Of a DNA stretch of 64,000 nucleotides, positions 32,901 through 44,650 are shown in pieces. The DNA lies in the NCBI GenBank assembly GCA_004835665.1, contig RBKR01000015.1:1-64000 (forward strand), read 5' to 3'. The stretch is from Phoma sp. XZ068 (Eukaryota; Ascomycota; Dothideomycetes; Pleosporales; Didymellaceae). The notes beneath the pieces are model-generated. The model had not been told where the DNA came from, searched no databases, and saw only the letters and a list, made by a program, of their open reading frames with translations. The position numbers and the translations under genes are program-made. Every line of letters starts with the position of its first letter. The stretch's first letter is position 1.

Positions 32901-35900
32901 TGGCTACACAACTATCTTCCCGGCTATCTTCCAGCGCGTCCCCCTTGCCGACACTGTACACCTCCAGACAATGCTCTTTGCCATGCAGTTCGCTTGTGCC
33001 CAGGCCTGGATTGACTCGGGCCTCCGCCCAACAGTCTTAGTCGGCCATAGCTTTGGTGAGCTGACTGCTCTTTGTGTTTCCGGCGCTCTTTCTCTAGTAG
33101 ATGCGGTAAAGATGATTGCGCGCCGAGCTGCCATTGTACGAGATGCATGGGGTATTGACAGAGGCACAATGATGGCTGTCGAAGGCGACCTCTATGAAGT
33201 CGAGCAGTTGCTCGTCGACGTTAACAGCAGTATATCTCCAGCCGTACCTATTAGCATCGCTTGCTACAATGGGCCACGGAGCTTTACTCTCGCTGGTTCC
33301 ACGGATACTATAAACGAGGTCGATGCTCGACTCTGTGCCCAACCCGGCAGGTCCATTAAGAGTCGAAGGTTGAATGTGACGAATGCATTCCATTCTGCCC
33401 TTGTAGACCCGCTCCTCCACCGTCTCGAAGAGAGCTGTGAAGATTTGACTTTCCGTAGGCCCGTATTATATCTGGAACGAGCTCTTGACAGTACATCATC
33501 GGGGCCCGAATGGTCAGCAAGATCAGTAGCAGAACACATGCGCAACCCCGTCTACTTCCACCATGCGCTACAGCGCATAGTACAGATCGATCCTTCATCC
33601 TCTTTTGTGTTTGTTGAAGCCGGGACCAATTCCAGCATCACGGCCATGACTTCGCGTGCTCTGGACAATAAAATCATCAAAGGCACAAGCACCTTCCATG
33701 GTCTCTCCATAGCTAACTGTGACGATGGCTGGAACAAGTTAACTGACAGCATCATGTCTCTCTGGAAAGCGGGCCTGAATGTCCAACATTGGGCACACCA
33801 CCAGCGACAGAGACGGTATCAAGCGGACATTGAGCCCTTACTCCTACCACCTTACCAGTTCGACCCAAACGCGCGACACTGGATGGACCTTAAGCCTTTG
33901 CCGAGACAACTACCCGCATTGATAGAGGAAGCCACTAAAACTGAGGCGGATAAGAAGCCAGAAGGATTACTGACCTTTGTTGGCTTCCAAGACAGCTCGA
34001 CCCAGATGCAGGCCCAATTCCAAATCAATACGAACACGGAAGAGTACAAATCTCTTTTACTAGGGCATATGACCATACAAACAGCTCCTATATGCCCTGC
34101 CACTATGCAAATTTCGTTTGTGATAGAAGCTATCGTCACAATTCGACATGAACTTCAAACTGAGCAAGAGCCACAGATACAAGACGTCCAGTACCGGTCA
34201 CCGGTCTGCGCAAACTTATCTCGCAAAACGTGGATCGAGATCAAGGATGAAAACGAAAGAGGCTTGGCATGGCGTTTCGAGGTTTTTAGTACCGAAAGTC
34301 ATAGTGGCCCCCGGACTATCCATACGACTGGGAAAATCAAGTTCACGAATGCCCGCGATGCGACACTGCAGCGTCAGCTCATGCAGTTCGAGAGACTCTT
34401 CGGTCATCATCGTGCCACAGATCTTCTCAAGAGCGCCGAGGTTGATGAGGTTCTTGCTAACCGCAGCATCTACCTCATCTTCTCTGAGATTGTTGACTAC
34501 GGTGAAGAATATCGCGGTTTGCAAAAATTCGCTTCCAAGGGACATGAATCAGCTGGCCATGTCGTGCGTAGGCACTCACATGACAGGAAGACACCTAGGT
34601 TCGATGCTCACCTTGCCGATACTTTCTGTCAGCTTGGCGGTATTTGGATAAATTGCATGACGGAACGATCTCAGGACGATATATATCTTGCAAACAGTAT
34701 CGATCAGTGGATCCGGTCCCCTCACAACGCAGGTGCAGCAGGATCAACTGTCGAACCATCCAAAGAGTATCATGTTTATGCAACGCATCATAGGCCGTCC
34801 GACAAGTTGTCTCTGACTGATGTCTTTGTCTTCGATGTCAAGGCTGGGAAACTAGTCGAGGTCATCCTCGGCATTGCCTATGTCAAGATACCCAAGCTGT
34901 CTATGCAGAAGATGCTGACACGCCTAACCGGGTCAGAGTGGCTGAACAACACACCGGCAACATCTATGAATCAAGCACCTGTCAGTGCGCCAAATCCAGC
35001 CACCAGACCAAGCATTGTCGATCTGCCTTCTGCCGTAACTCAAGTCCCAGTGCTGTTGCCACAAGGGGTCAAACCCTCTGCAGAAATCAGACCGTCCGAG
35101 CCACCCAGCCGTTCCCTGTTAGAAAACATTACGGAGCGAGTAAAGGCTGTGGTGGCAGATCTATCCGGTGTAGAAGTCACTGAGATTGGCGACGAATGCG
35201 ATCTTGCAGACTTAGGTATCGATTCACTAGCCGGCATGCAGATGGTGCATGAGATCGAGGGAGCTCTGCACGTAACACTCCCAGAGAAGGAGATCCTTTT
35301 GGTCGTAACCATGCGGGACTTAATGAAAGTCGTCACTGGTGTGGTTGAAGTGGATTTTGAAGCGACCGATAGCTTGTCCTCGGACAACGATCTCCCCAGC
35401 ATCGCGACTTCTTCAGAAGGAGAAAGGGTCGCGACCAACCTGACAACTCCAGCACCACAGTCAGACGTAGACAAAGACGAACACGAAGCTTTCGAATCAA
35501 ACGATCTCAGATTGCCAGCTGCGGTCGTCCTGGAAGCATTCAAAGAGACAAGGGAGTTGACAGACGAGCATGTGCTCGGCGTGGGTCAAGCATCCTATGT
35601 CTCTGAAGCCCTTCCGCTACAGACCGAGCTCTCAATATCACTCACACTCGAGGCGTTTGAAGCTCTTGGAGCTGGCCTTCGTAACGCTGGACCAGGCGAA
35701 CAACTGTTCCGCATAGTACATGATGAGGAGCATGCGCGCTTTGTGGACTACATGTACGACATGCTTGAGATCGAAACACAAATTATCAAGGTGGATAGAG
35801 GTATCATCACTCGCACTGCGGTACCTTTTCCCGAGAGGAGCAGCACAGTGGTGTATGCAGAACTTCGCCGCCGCTTCCCAGATCAGCGCGCTGCGGATGA

Positions 35901-38205
35901 GTTGACATATTATGCCGGAACACACCTGATGCAGGTGCTCTCGGGCGAGACGACTGGTGTAAAGCTCATTTTCGGGACCACCGAGGGCCGCGAACTCGTA
36001 AGTACCTTCTACGGCGAGTGGCCGCTGAACCAGGTCATGTACACGCAAATGGAGGACTTCTTCACACGACTGGCGAGCAAACTTCCCGCTACCAACGACA
36101 ACAAACCGCTGCGCATCTTGGAGATGGGTGCCGGCACTGGTGGAACGACAAAACGACTTGTGCCGTTGTTGGCGCGGCTGCAAATACCCGTCGAGTACAC
36201 ATTCACTGACCTCGCGCCGTCGTTTGTAAGGGCGGCAAGGAACAAGTGGGAAAAGCTGTACCCATGGATGAGATTTCGAGTTCACGATATCGAAAAAGCA
36301 CCGGGGGAAGATCTGGTAAACACCCAGCATTTCGTGCTTGCAAGCAACGCGATTCATGCGACGCGTTCTATTCGCGAAAGTACGTTGAACGTACGCAAGT
36401 TCCTGCGTTCTGATGGGTACCTTCTCATGGGTGAGATGACTCGCACCCCGTATTGGGTTGATATTATATTCGGTCTTTTCGAGGGTTGGTGGCTGTTTGA
36501 TGACGGTCGTCGACATGCTTTGACGCACGAGTCAAGGTGGGAGACAGACTTGCAGAGTGCAGGCTACGGTCACGTGTATTGGACAGAGGGTACGAGGCCG
36601 GAGAGTGAGATTGAGAAGTTGATTCTGGCTGCTGCAAGCTTGACGAATTTGTAGGTACATTGAATCTCATGAATCGCGCTGAATTTCCAATTTATATATG
36701 CCGGTTGTCATGATATATCAGTCTATTCACCGTTTATACATCATTCTCCTTCCTTGTAATTTCTGAGGTAATGCCGTTCTCGCTGGTTGCACAGGAGATT
36801 TAGCAGCACTCGTACTTCTTCCCTCAGCGCATAATTCTGATCATCTTCCAGAGCTGGATCCGACTTCGTGCAATCAGAGCGAAACCCAATTACCAAACGC
36901 CACCAATTCGATAACGAAGTCTCCGGTGGTTGCGCCGAGCGCGAAAAACTCATCATGGAATATGTTTGCGACTCAACGCAAGACTTCGCGAAGACTTTCA
37001 AGGTACCCATGTCATCGATCCCAAGATCTCTTCATCACAAGAGTAAAGGCAAATGGATAGTGGTGACGGGCGCTACAGGCGGATTGGGTGCGCACTTAGT
37101 AGCCAAAGCCGCGGTTCGATCTGACGTTGAACGCGTTGTATGTCTCAACCGCCGAAGTAAGCAAAATGCACTTGAACGCCAGATGCACGCTCTACGGAAG
37201 CAAGGTATCAGCTTGGACTCGGAATGTCTGGCCAAGCTGGATGTTCACGTAACAGAACTAGCTCAGCCTTCCAGTCTTGGGCTTCCCAATGAGCTTTACA
37301 ACCTGCTGCTCGACAATGTAACGCACATTGTTCACAATGCATGGCTTATGAACTCCAAATGGACCGTCAAGCGCTTTGAGCCGCAGATACGAATCATGAA
37401 GCACATGATTCACTTCGCACGCGATATTTCACTCCGACACACAGAAAGCGATCCAGTCACCTTTATCTTCGTCTCATCCATCGCCACCGTCGGCTTCCAT
37501 CCTCTGCTCGCCAAATCACCCATCGTTCCCGAGGATCGTGTATCAATCGATAGTGTCCTTCCGACCGGCTATGGCGAGGCAAAATATATCTGCGAGCGGA
37601 TGCTCGACACGAGTCTACATCGATACCCCTCACGATTCCGTGCGGCCGCCGTTCGACTCGGCCAGATTGCAGGAAGTAGCTTGAACGGCTACTGGAATCC
37701 CATGGAGCATGTGTCGTTTCTGATCAAGTCTTCGCAGACGCTGCGCGCGCTTCCCAACCTTCCGGGCTCGTTGGGATGGACACCGGCTGACGCTATTGCC
37801 GACTCCCTGCTTGATATATGCACGCAGCCTGGTGACGTAGCATTGCACCCCCTTTACCATATCGATAATCCTGTTCGCCAGAACTGGGATGAGATGCTCG
37901 CGGTCCTGGCAGACGTGCTGAACATCTCGCAAGGGGCGTCGGGTATTGTCCCATTCGATGAGTGGCTACGACGTGTAAGGGACTGGCCACATACAGAGGA
38001 TAATGCATCTGATGGGAAGAATCCAGCTTATGTACTGGTCGACTTTCTTGAGGATCATTTTGTGCGCATGAGTTGCGGAGGGTTGTTACTGGGGACGCGC
38101 AAAGCAAGAGAGCATTCGGAGACCTTGGCGTGTGTTGGGCCAGTTGATGCCCAGGCAATTAAACTGTACGTTAGAAGTTGGAAGGACATGGGTTTTTTGG
38201 ATTAG
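29912..38205 (+). CDS. eupA: Non-reducing PKS, SAT-KS-AT-PT-ACP-CMeT-R (3-methylorcinaldehyde synthase type)
   Basis: Three exons: 29912-30571, 30637-36650 and 36852-38205 (introns 65 and 201 bp), 2675 residues. An ATG at 29891 is an alternative start. Domains in order: SAT with GLCTG active site (about 150); KS from ~394 with Cys566 (DTACSSS), His701, His742; AT with Ser1025 (GHSFG); product template with His1364 (LLLGHMTIQ); one ACP with Ser1750 (GIDSLAG); C-methyltransferase with LEMGAGTGG near 2050; reductive release domain with VTGATGGLGAHL near 2296 and YGEAK near 2465. This order matches TropA/EupA/AspKS1, which make 3-methylorcinaldehyde from acetate units and SAM, released as aldehyde. 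The CMeT exon hits a TAG at 36652, but GTAGGT overlapping it and CTTCCAG at 36851 splice in frame into the linker before R; total size then matches the family. Confidence 0.9.
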
Positions 38206-38940
38206 CTTTTCTTCCGCTGTCTCTTCATTCTGTGATTGAATTAGAATACATGGAACAGACTCCTTCCTATCATGTGGATTTGTTCTGTTGCGATGTTTTG
38301 TTAATTTCCATGTGCAACAACACACCACAACACTCGAAATGAAGATGGGATTTGTCGTTGCACTAAGCATCTCCTAAGCATCATCGCCCCGTCCCGGCGT
38401 TCTTGGCTGATCAAGTTCTTGTCAGGTACATACCGTGTCTGTGCGCGTAACGATGAGAAAACACCACAAACACTATGTGTCATGATATTATTATGTAACT
38501 GCCAGAGTTCTCAACTGTTATGCGTATAGGTACATATAGTTGATATAGCAACACGCATCTTACTTAGATACCTTATCTAACTCGCAAGGCAATTTTGACG
38601 TTAATGAACTACAGCATTCAAAAATTTATCATACCAGGTAGAAATTCTCAGTATCTATAGTACGCGGGATGCATTATAAGAGCACGTTCATTGAAATATA
38701 ACAACATGTGCACGTTCTATATTTAAGGCCAATGAAATAGCAGGAAGTCGTGCAAGGCCTGGAGCTATACAACTTCTTTTTCAGAGCACAATACATACAT
38801 ATGGAGAAACTATCAAGACTTTGTTGACATAGCATAATGATATCCTCCACGGGCTTCATCCCCATTTCTTATTGAGTTGGTCAAAGAAACTGAAAAGTAG
38901 GATGGCGGTATTGCACTACTGCGTGGTTTGTGGGTTCTGA
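38206..38940. other. Convergent 3' flanks, PKS and propeller gene
   Basis: 735 bp between two stop codons facing each other. No gene seen; composition becomes AT-rich in the middle, as in terminator regions. Confidence 0.5.
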
Positions 38941-40032
38941 CTAGAAGGAAAATCCAGTTGTGTCAAGTGCACGTACCCAGCCACCAAGCTTGACGTCTAG
39001 AAGACTTTCGGGAACCGTCAGAAGATTTCCTGTGACGTAGAGGATACTTTTGTCTTTTTCGGTCCTTCCGAATGCACAAGCAGTGGGACCAGGGAGGGTC
39101 AAATTGTCGCTCGTGCCGACGCCATCAACGGGGACAATTTGTCCGTCGAGAGTCGCGGCGAAGACGGCATTTAGTCCAGTGGCCCAGATGACATTTTCAT
39201 TGAAAGGATCAAACGCCATGTCATCCCACATGGTGTTGTAAGAAGCAACAAGCTGAGGCTTGACAGGAGCAACAGGCACGCCCGCATCATCTATTTTGAC
39301 ACGGTAAATGCCGGAGTCATCCTGATTGACCCAGAATAGGTCATGGTCACGAATCTTGATGCCGTCGATACCAACATCCGGGCCTTTCGCATAGGTAGTA
39401 TTCAGCTCGGCATAATCAGTCATCACTAGCCCGTACTCGCCAGTACGAGTATCGAGGACCCAGATTTGACCAGGGCTAGGCGTCCAGTCAATTTGAACTG
39501 CTCGTGGTCTGAGCACGTATTGGTCAGAGATAAGCACTGTATCCCGATCCCACGGGAGAGCAGCAACACCCTGGAGAAGATACGATTCAGGCATCCACGC
39601 AATAAGTCGAGCAGATGGTTCGGTGGTGTTTCCACTGAAGTCTAGTTCCATGGCGCAGAAGGTTCGGGCGACATGTGATGACTGAGCGTCGGTGGAGTAG
39701 AAGCGCGATCCAACGACAACATACTTGTCATCCTGTGTCTCCCCTATGCCGATCAAACGGTCCACCCATTCGTCGAAGTTGAACACACGTTCCACTTCTG
39801 GGTTCTCTTTCCAGGGTTCCTTGACCTGCCAGACTGAGCCATCAGGAGTGGACGTTGTTACCAGAAGGTTTCCGTTGGGTCGGACTGAGATATTCTCTAC
39901 CCACGTCCCGTTTGGCCATTGGTGCAGTAGACGATTAGGGAGTGGTATGGTATTATTGCCAGGCGTGGGGGCTGTAAGGGTTTCCCTGAAGGCAGTAAAG
40001 ACCAGGACCAGGGCTGATAGATGGTAACGCAT
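38941..40032 (-). CDS. eupF: Secreted beta-propeller protein, candidate hetero-Diels-Alderase (EupF/AsR5-like)
   Basis: Intronless, 363 residues from the ATG at 40032. An N-terminal signal peptide (MRYHLSALVLVFTAF, cut near the TLTAPTP region) is followed by a chain of repeated strand motifs (VENISVRPNGNLLVTT, GIKIRDHDLFWVNQ, MAFDPFNENVIWATG) typical of SMP-30/gluconolactonase-like six-bladed propellers. At least five Asn-X-Ser/Thr sites fit passage through the ER. In tropolone sesquiterpenoid clusters a protein of this kind (EupF, AsR5, PycR1) joins the tropolone quinone methide to humulenol by an inverse-demand hetero-Diels-Alder reaction. Assignment rests on fold, size, secretion signal and position between PKS and regulator. 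A lactonase-like hydrolase is the alternative. Confidence 0.75.
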   Translation of the reverse strand: MRYHLSALVLVFTAFRETLTAPTPGNNTIPLPNRLLHQWPNGTWVENISVRPNGNLLVTTSTPDGSVWQVKEPWKENPEVERVFNFDEWVDRLIGIGETQDDKYVVVGSRFYSTDAQSSHVARTFCAMELDFSGNTTEPSARLIAWMPESYLLQGVAALPWDRDTVLISDQYVLRPRAVQIDWTPSPGQIWVLDTRTGEYGLVMTDYAELNTTYAKGPDVGIDGIKIRDHDLFWVNQDDSGIYRVKIDDAGVPVAPVKPQLVASYNTMWDDMAFDPFNENVIWATGLNAVFAATLDGQIVPVDGVGTSDNLTLPGPTACAFGRTEKDKSILYVTGNLLTVPESLLDVKLGGWVRALDTTGFSF

Positions 40033-41116
40033 GTCGAACCTTGTAATGATTTCTGTTTCAAGAATGGTGCAGGTCTGTTGTGCTTGCAGTATGCAGTATT
40101 CAGGAGTCTGGAAGCTCAATGCTGGATACTATATGATACGTACAGTCGGGTATATAGTAGCTTACTCGTCGTGTCTTTGCATTCTGCTTCCGGGTCCAAG
40201 ATTCCCGTACGACATCTCGATGACGTGCTTGGTGGGCCTTACCATATTCGGTGGAAAACCGAATACTCTCATAAGCCTAAATGTTTATTTATCTTTTCCG
40301 GGACATAGATTCGTGTTTTGGAGAGTCGGTAAAAGTGGCCGAGTCGGTGGGTCTAAGCCAGGCCCTACAATTGAGCTCGATCCTTCCAATAAACGCCTAC
40401 AGAATATATTACCTTACTCAGCGACATATCACACCTATGCCGCAACAGATTAGCTTATGCTAAGCCTATGACGCCGTATTGCCAAGTGTGTGCTTATTTT
40501 CTCAAGTTGTTTTGGTGGTTCAAAATTATTGCGTTCCAAGGCTGTGTAAGGAAGCTTGTAAGTCTTACCCTTGCTTAAAGGGCTCGGCTACTAAAAGCGA
40601 GCTGCTCCGAACAGAATGCCAGAATTCGTTCAATGCTGACGCAACCCAGGTGACCGGCGCAGCGTCGCTCGACACCCTTTTTGATTGAACCTACATGCCG
40701 CTAAGAGACAAACACGGGCTCCTGCATAGTGCGCACATAACATTCCATAGCGAGTGCAGATCAGCATTTAGCCAGAGAAGTTGCGGATGCAAGATAGCTG
40801 TCACAGCCGGAGGTGGGGCCATGCAATGGAATGACTAGACCTTCCTCTGCGGTTTCGTTCCCTCGAATCGGCGGCACGCCTTACGCATCCCATGCAAGTC
40901 AGCAACTCCGAGCTGCGCACTGTTATGTGAAAAAGACGGAGTACAATTCGGCCGAAACTTCGGCAACGTCGTTCGCGATGATATCTTGCAAACGTGTGGA
41001 TACAATAGCAGCCTAATGTACCGGGGTACTAGATCCAGAATATTAAGTCTTTCAATTCATATACCCATTTCTCGGTAGCATACTAGCATACTAGCATACG
41101 GCCTACGAGCGGAGGA
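40033..41116. promoter_or_regulatory. Divergent promoter region, propeller gene / regulator 1
   Basis: 1084 bp separate the two start codons. Several short frames occur on both strands but none is convincing. It carries both promoters. Confidence 0.5.
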
Positions 41117-42386
41117 ATGTCGAACCCCAGCAACGAGCATGGTCAACTCTCGAAAAAAGACGATGCACCGAAGAAAACAGGCCGGCTGCGGTCCTCGTGT
41201 GACTCGTGTCACAGATCCAAGATCAAGTGCACCGGTAGTAACCCATGCTCCGCTTGCCTTAGCTCCCAAAGTACCTGCACGTATAGTCGTGGCAGTAAAC
41301 TTGGGCGACCAAAGGGGAGCAAAAACAAGCGTCTATCAACACAGGAAAATGGTACCGAACCAGCTCCAGTGCGCGGAGACAGCACGGAAGTGAATTCAGA
41401 TGTGCTTCAATGGCCTCCGCTCCATTTGACATCATTCAATCCTGGTTTTGACCAAGACTTCAATGCTGTATTTTCAGACAATCTTGTGGACGGTGCTCTG
41501 CTTTTCGGTTCAAATGCGGGTGTCATGGAACCAATGAGTCCCAAAGGCAGACTAGATCTTCAAGCTCTCTTTGCTCAAGTGAGTGTAATTCAAAATTTGG
41601 CGTCTCCCACGGTGGCTAATTTGCATTGGCTAGAGTTCCAGCACGTTTGACCCGCCAAGATCCCTTGAGTACGACAGTGGATCTGGTACTGATGTGACGA
41701 CACCGCCCAATTCCACAACGCTGCCCGCATCGGACAAAACTCTGCCCGGTACCCATTCGCATTGTTCAGTCACACCTACATCTTCAGCACCATTTCATTG
41801 TTCATGTCTTCAAAATCTTGTCAAACTAGTATACCAGTTAGAGGATCTACGGTATTCCCACGCAAACAGCCCCACCATCGATGCTGTCTTGGAAGGCGTT
41901 AAGATCGCTTCAGCACCCTGGGAAAAGTTCATGCAGTGCAACCACTGTCAGGATAAGAACGCATACAAAGAGTGTTTTCTTCTGTTTTCCATGAGTATCC
42001 GGATTCTCCTGGCTTCGGTACGAACTCTAAGCGGTGACCTATTCCAATCTGAGGTCACACCACAAATATCAGTTTCTATAGGTGCCTTTAGCTTGCCAGA
42101 CGAGGCGAAATTGGAGGTTATTGAAATTTTGGTAAGAAAGGCACTGCATGCCATTGCAGCTGCACTGGGCCACCTATGGGAACGTATAGGAAAGCCAAGC
42201 TCGTCTCTAGGTATTGATCAAGTCATGAGCGATGTCGCTCCAATGGACCAAGATCGCCTTTATGCTAGCACACCCGACGGCCTATCCTCAGTTCTTGGTA
42301 GAGCGGAAAACAATATCTCATTATTAAGTACACTCTCTCTAATTATGAAAGCTACGGAGGAACAACTCCGAAGTGGTGCATACTGA
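41117..42386 (+). CDS. Zn2Cys6 transcription factor, AflR-like (pathway regulator 1)
   Basis: Two exons, 41117-41578 and 41634-42386, with a 55-bp intron (GTGAGT...GCTAG) in phase 0; 404 residues. The zinc cluster uses Cys28, 31, 38, 44, 47 and 54, followed by the basic GRPKGSKNKR linker typical of AflR-type regulators. The second half has FHCSCLQNLVKLVYQLEDLR and a C-terminal helical region as in the AflR family domain. It sits between the PKS block and the terpene cyclase and is the best candidate for the pathway-specific activator (EupR position). It probably binds the several divergent promoters of the cluster. Confidence 0.88.
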
Positions 42387-43014
42387 GCATACTGTAGATC
42401 ATGTGTCTAACAATAAAAAGCCACAATTTCAAAAGCATGATTCTCTCCCTATATTGGATTTACGTCAAATGATTGAATAGCTGGAGGCGATCAATGAGCC
42501 TATGCTCCGAGAATGTGCAGCAGGTAACGCATGCCATTTTGAAGACAAAGTTCCTTCTTGTGGCGCAGGTTGAAGGTATTAAACACCCCATGAGTCACTC
42601 AAGGGAAACTACAAATGGCAAAACAACCAAACGGCGCGTTTATCATCACGTGGAGGCAGTGGGAAGACTTGTCATCGGAGCTTAGTAGAATTTTGTAATG
42701 TTAAGGCGCCTACGCAATATTATTGTTTAATAAATTTCCGATGTGGACTTCTAGAACTATTAAGTACCCGATATATACGCCGTGTGATGATTGGTGACGG
42801 TTGAATGCTACCAAATAGCGAATTGGTATTTGTGCCGAAGCTGACTGAAGAAAACTTTCCAACATAGCCTCGTCCTTACAGGCACATACTTAGATCCACG
42901 TTCCCTCATACCCACTATGAATGAAGAACGAAAACGAACTATATGTTTACTCGAAACCTTGTCTCGGATCTTCAATAGCTTCTTCGCCATCTCAGCTATT
43001 TTCAGTATTCCACA
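42387..43014. other. Intergenic before the humulene synthase
   Basis: About 630 bp, including the regulator 3' flank and the cyclase promoter. Short frames near 42473-42685 show no domain. A TATATA element lies near 42771-42776. Confidence 0.45.
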
Positions 43015-44154
43015 ATGAAAGAGATCTGGGAGACCCTCAAGCAGTATTTCGGGGACGGTTTTGTCCCTGGGTCTGCTCCACTACGTTACGAAATGCACTT
43101 TTGCGACATGAAGGAGCCATTGAACAAGAAGCAGAGCATGCGCTATGGAGTAGAGATTCCCGAAGACGCAATGCCCTTGTTCTCCGTCTTGGGAGATACC
43201 TGCGCACCACCATGTTCATGCCAGGATATCTCGGGTGTAATTGAGCATATCGATAGATACCTCGAAAATGCTCCGATTCGTCACGCGGATGATTACACCA
43301 TCACCAGTGGAAAGGATGACGAGGATATCAACCAAGTCTCCCTGTACATCATGCGCGACACTCTCAGCTGGTGGGTGCATTGGGGCGGAAGCTTACACCC
43401 AAACAACTACTGGAAATTGATATACGTTGCGTTCGCAGCCATCCCAGATGACGTTCAAGTGCATCCTAGGGACTTCATCGATGGCACGTACCGCTTCCTC
43501 GGACACTCATGGAACGATTGCCTCAATGGACTATTGGCTGAAGGGGTTCCTTCAGATCAGGTCAAGCTTGCAGAAATGACTCTTTGGCGCCAAATGGCTA
43601 CTCAGTATATCGAGAAGGTCGATCCCGGTCTGCGTTCTTTGTTGGTTTCCAAGACAACCCTGATGACTCAGTACCGGGTCATGACGGCAAATACGCTAGG
43701 CTGCGCAGTCCTCCTGTTGGCAAGCGAAGGTGTCATAGTCGGCGACCTGGATGACGGTGCTCTTGAGATGGCTTCAATCGCTCAATGTTTGAGTATGGAC
43801 ATGGCCAAGGAAGCCCTAGGTGTGTTAGAAGGAGAGAAGACAGAGACGGTGGCAGGAGATAGGAGACAATTAAAGAGGGAGCTCCGATGGTTGTATGTCA
43901 GGTGTATGAAGTACCTGGATGCCCAGCCCCATGCAGAGTTTTTGAGGCGATTCGCTTCTTCTGGTCTACATTATGTTCCTATGATGGACCGGTATCTCGA
44001 ACGCGTTCGAGGCCATATCCGATTTCCCATTAGGGAGTCCGTCGCCCGCATACTTGAGCCATTCATCAAGCGAGAGCCCACCCCGAACAAGTCAGGAAGG
44101 GAAGCAGACCATATCGCTCAGGTTGTCAATGAACCCATCACTGTGGCACTTTAG
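43015..44154 (+). CDS. eupE: Non-canonical humulene synthase (EupE/EupR3/AsR6 family)
   Basis: A single exon encoding 379 residues. It lacks a clear DDxxD plus NSE pair of ordinary class I terpene cyclases, though GDLDDGALE and acidic stretches occur. From memory, published work on AsR6 and EupR3 describes a new farnesyl-diphosphate motif with an essential Lys (AsR6 K289) and a gatekeeper four residues before it (Leu285 in AsR6, Met261 in EupR3) that sets 2E or 2Z humulene. Here the segment CLSMDMAKEALG places Met at 261 and Lys at 265, the same spacing and the EupR3 number. The protein would cyclise FPP to humulene, and Met261 predicts the 2Z isomer. Position beside the propeller protein and P450 supports this. 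Without that recollection it would be an unknown protein. Confidence 0.8.
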   Translation: MKEIWETLKQYFGDGFVPGSAPLRYEMHFCDMKEPLNKKQSMRYGVEIPEDAMPLFSVLGDTCAPPCSCQDISGVIEHIDRYLENAPIRHADDYTITSGKDDEDINQVSLYIMRDTLSWWVHWGGSLHPNNYWKLIYVAFAAIPDDVQVHPRDFIDGTYRFLGHSWNDCLNGLLAEGVPSDQVKLAEMTLWRQMATQYIEKVDPGLRSLLVSKTTLMTQYRVMTANTLGCAVLLLASEGVIVGDLDDGALEMASIAQCLSMDMAKEALGVLEGEKTETVAGDRRQLKRELRWLYVRCMKYLDAQPHAEFLRRFASSGLHYVPMMDRYLERVRGHIRFPIRESVARILEPFIKREPTPNKSGREADHIAQVVNEPITVAL

Positions 44155-44650
44155 CTTTGTTGTTTTGGGCTTCTCATGCCTAGGTCGGGTTTTATGATAG
44201 TCGGTCAAGAGTTGTCATTGATATTTAATTGAAAGAATTGTTTGATCTATCTGGAAAGCTCATATCACGACCGAAACCTGAATGTCACCATTGAAGTGCA
44301 TCTTAATTTTATGGTGATCGTTGCGACCCGCATTAAATCCTTCGCTCTGCTCATTCTAGTCGTGCTAGCATCCTTCTTTGCAGTGGTTGCGATGGTGTCT
44401 ATCTCATTCTTTGCGGTCGTTTCTCTATCCTTGTTCTTGCCCTTTGCGGTCTTTCCTCACCAGCATTTTCGTCATTCTCGCTATATTCGTTGGTTTTCTA
44501 CAACTGATCGAGTACAACCTGGTCAACGGCAGTGTACTACGTTGGATCCCTTTCCCCGCAACAGCCGCTATCCCCATATTGAGAACATAGATAGTCAGAA
44601 GTGAGATGCCGATACCATCACTATTGGTTCGGTTGTTGACAGGAAGTGCG
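44155..44650. other. Convergent flank with a possible small membrane protein remnant
   Basis: Between the cyclase stop and the second regulator's stop. The plus strand at 44310-44450 encodes strongly hydrophobic residues (SFALLILVVLASFFAVVAMV), and a second hydrophobic stretch (IFVILAIFVGFLQL) follows at about 44466 in another frame. Together they resemble a small membrane protein broken by a frameshift, or one with an unseen intron; no in-phase GT-AG pair was found. Left uncalled as a gene. Confidence 0.3.

Noticed and set aside
36868..38205. Reductive domain as a free-standing thioester reductase gene
   Set aside because: The frame has no ATG until 36958, which lies inside the usual PKS linker, and an in-phase intron joins it to the PKS.
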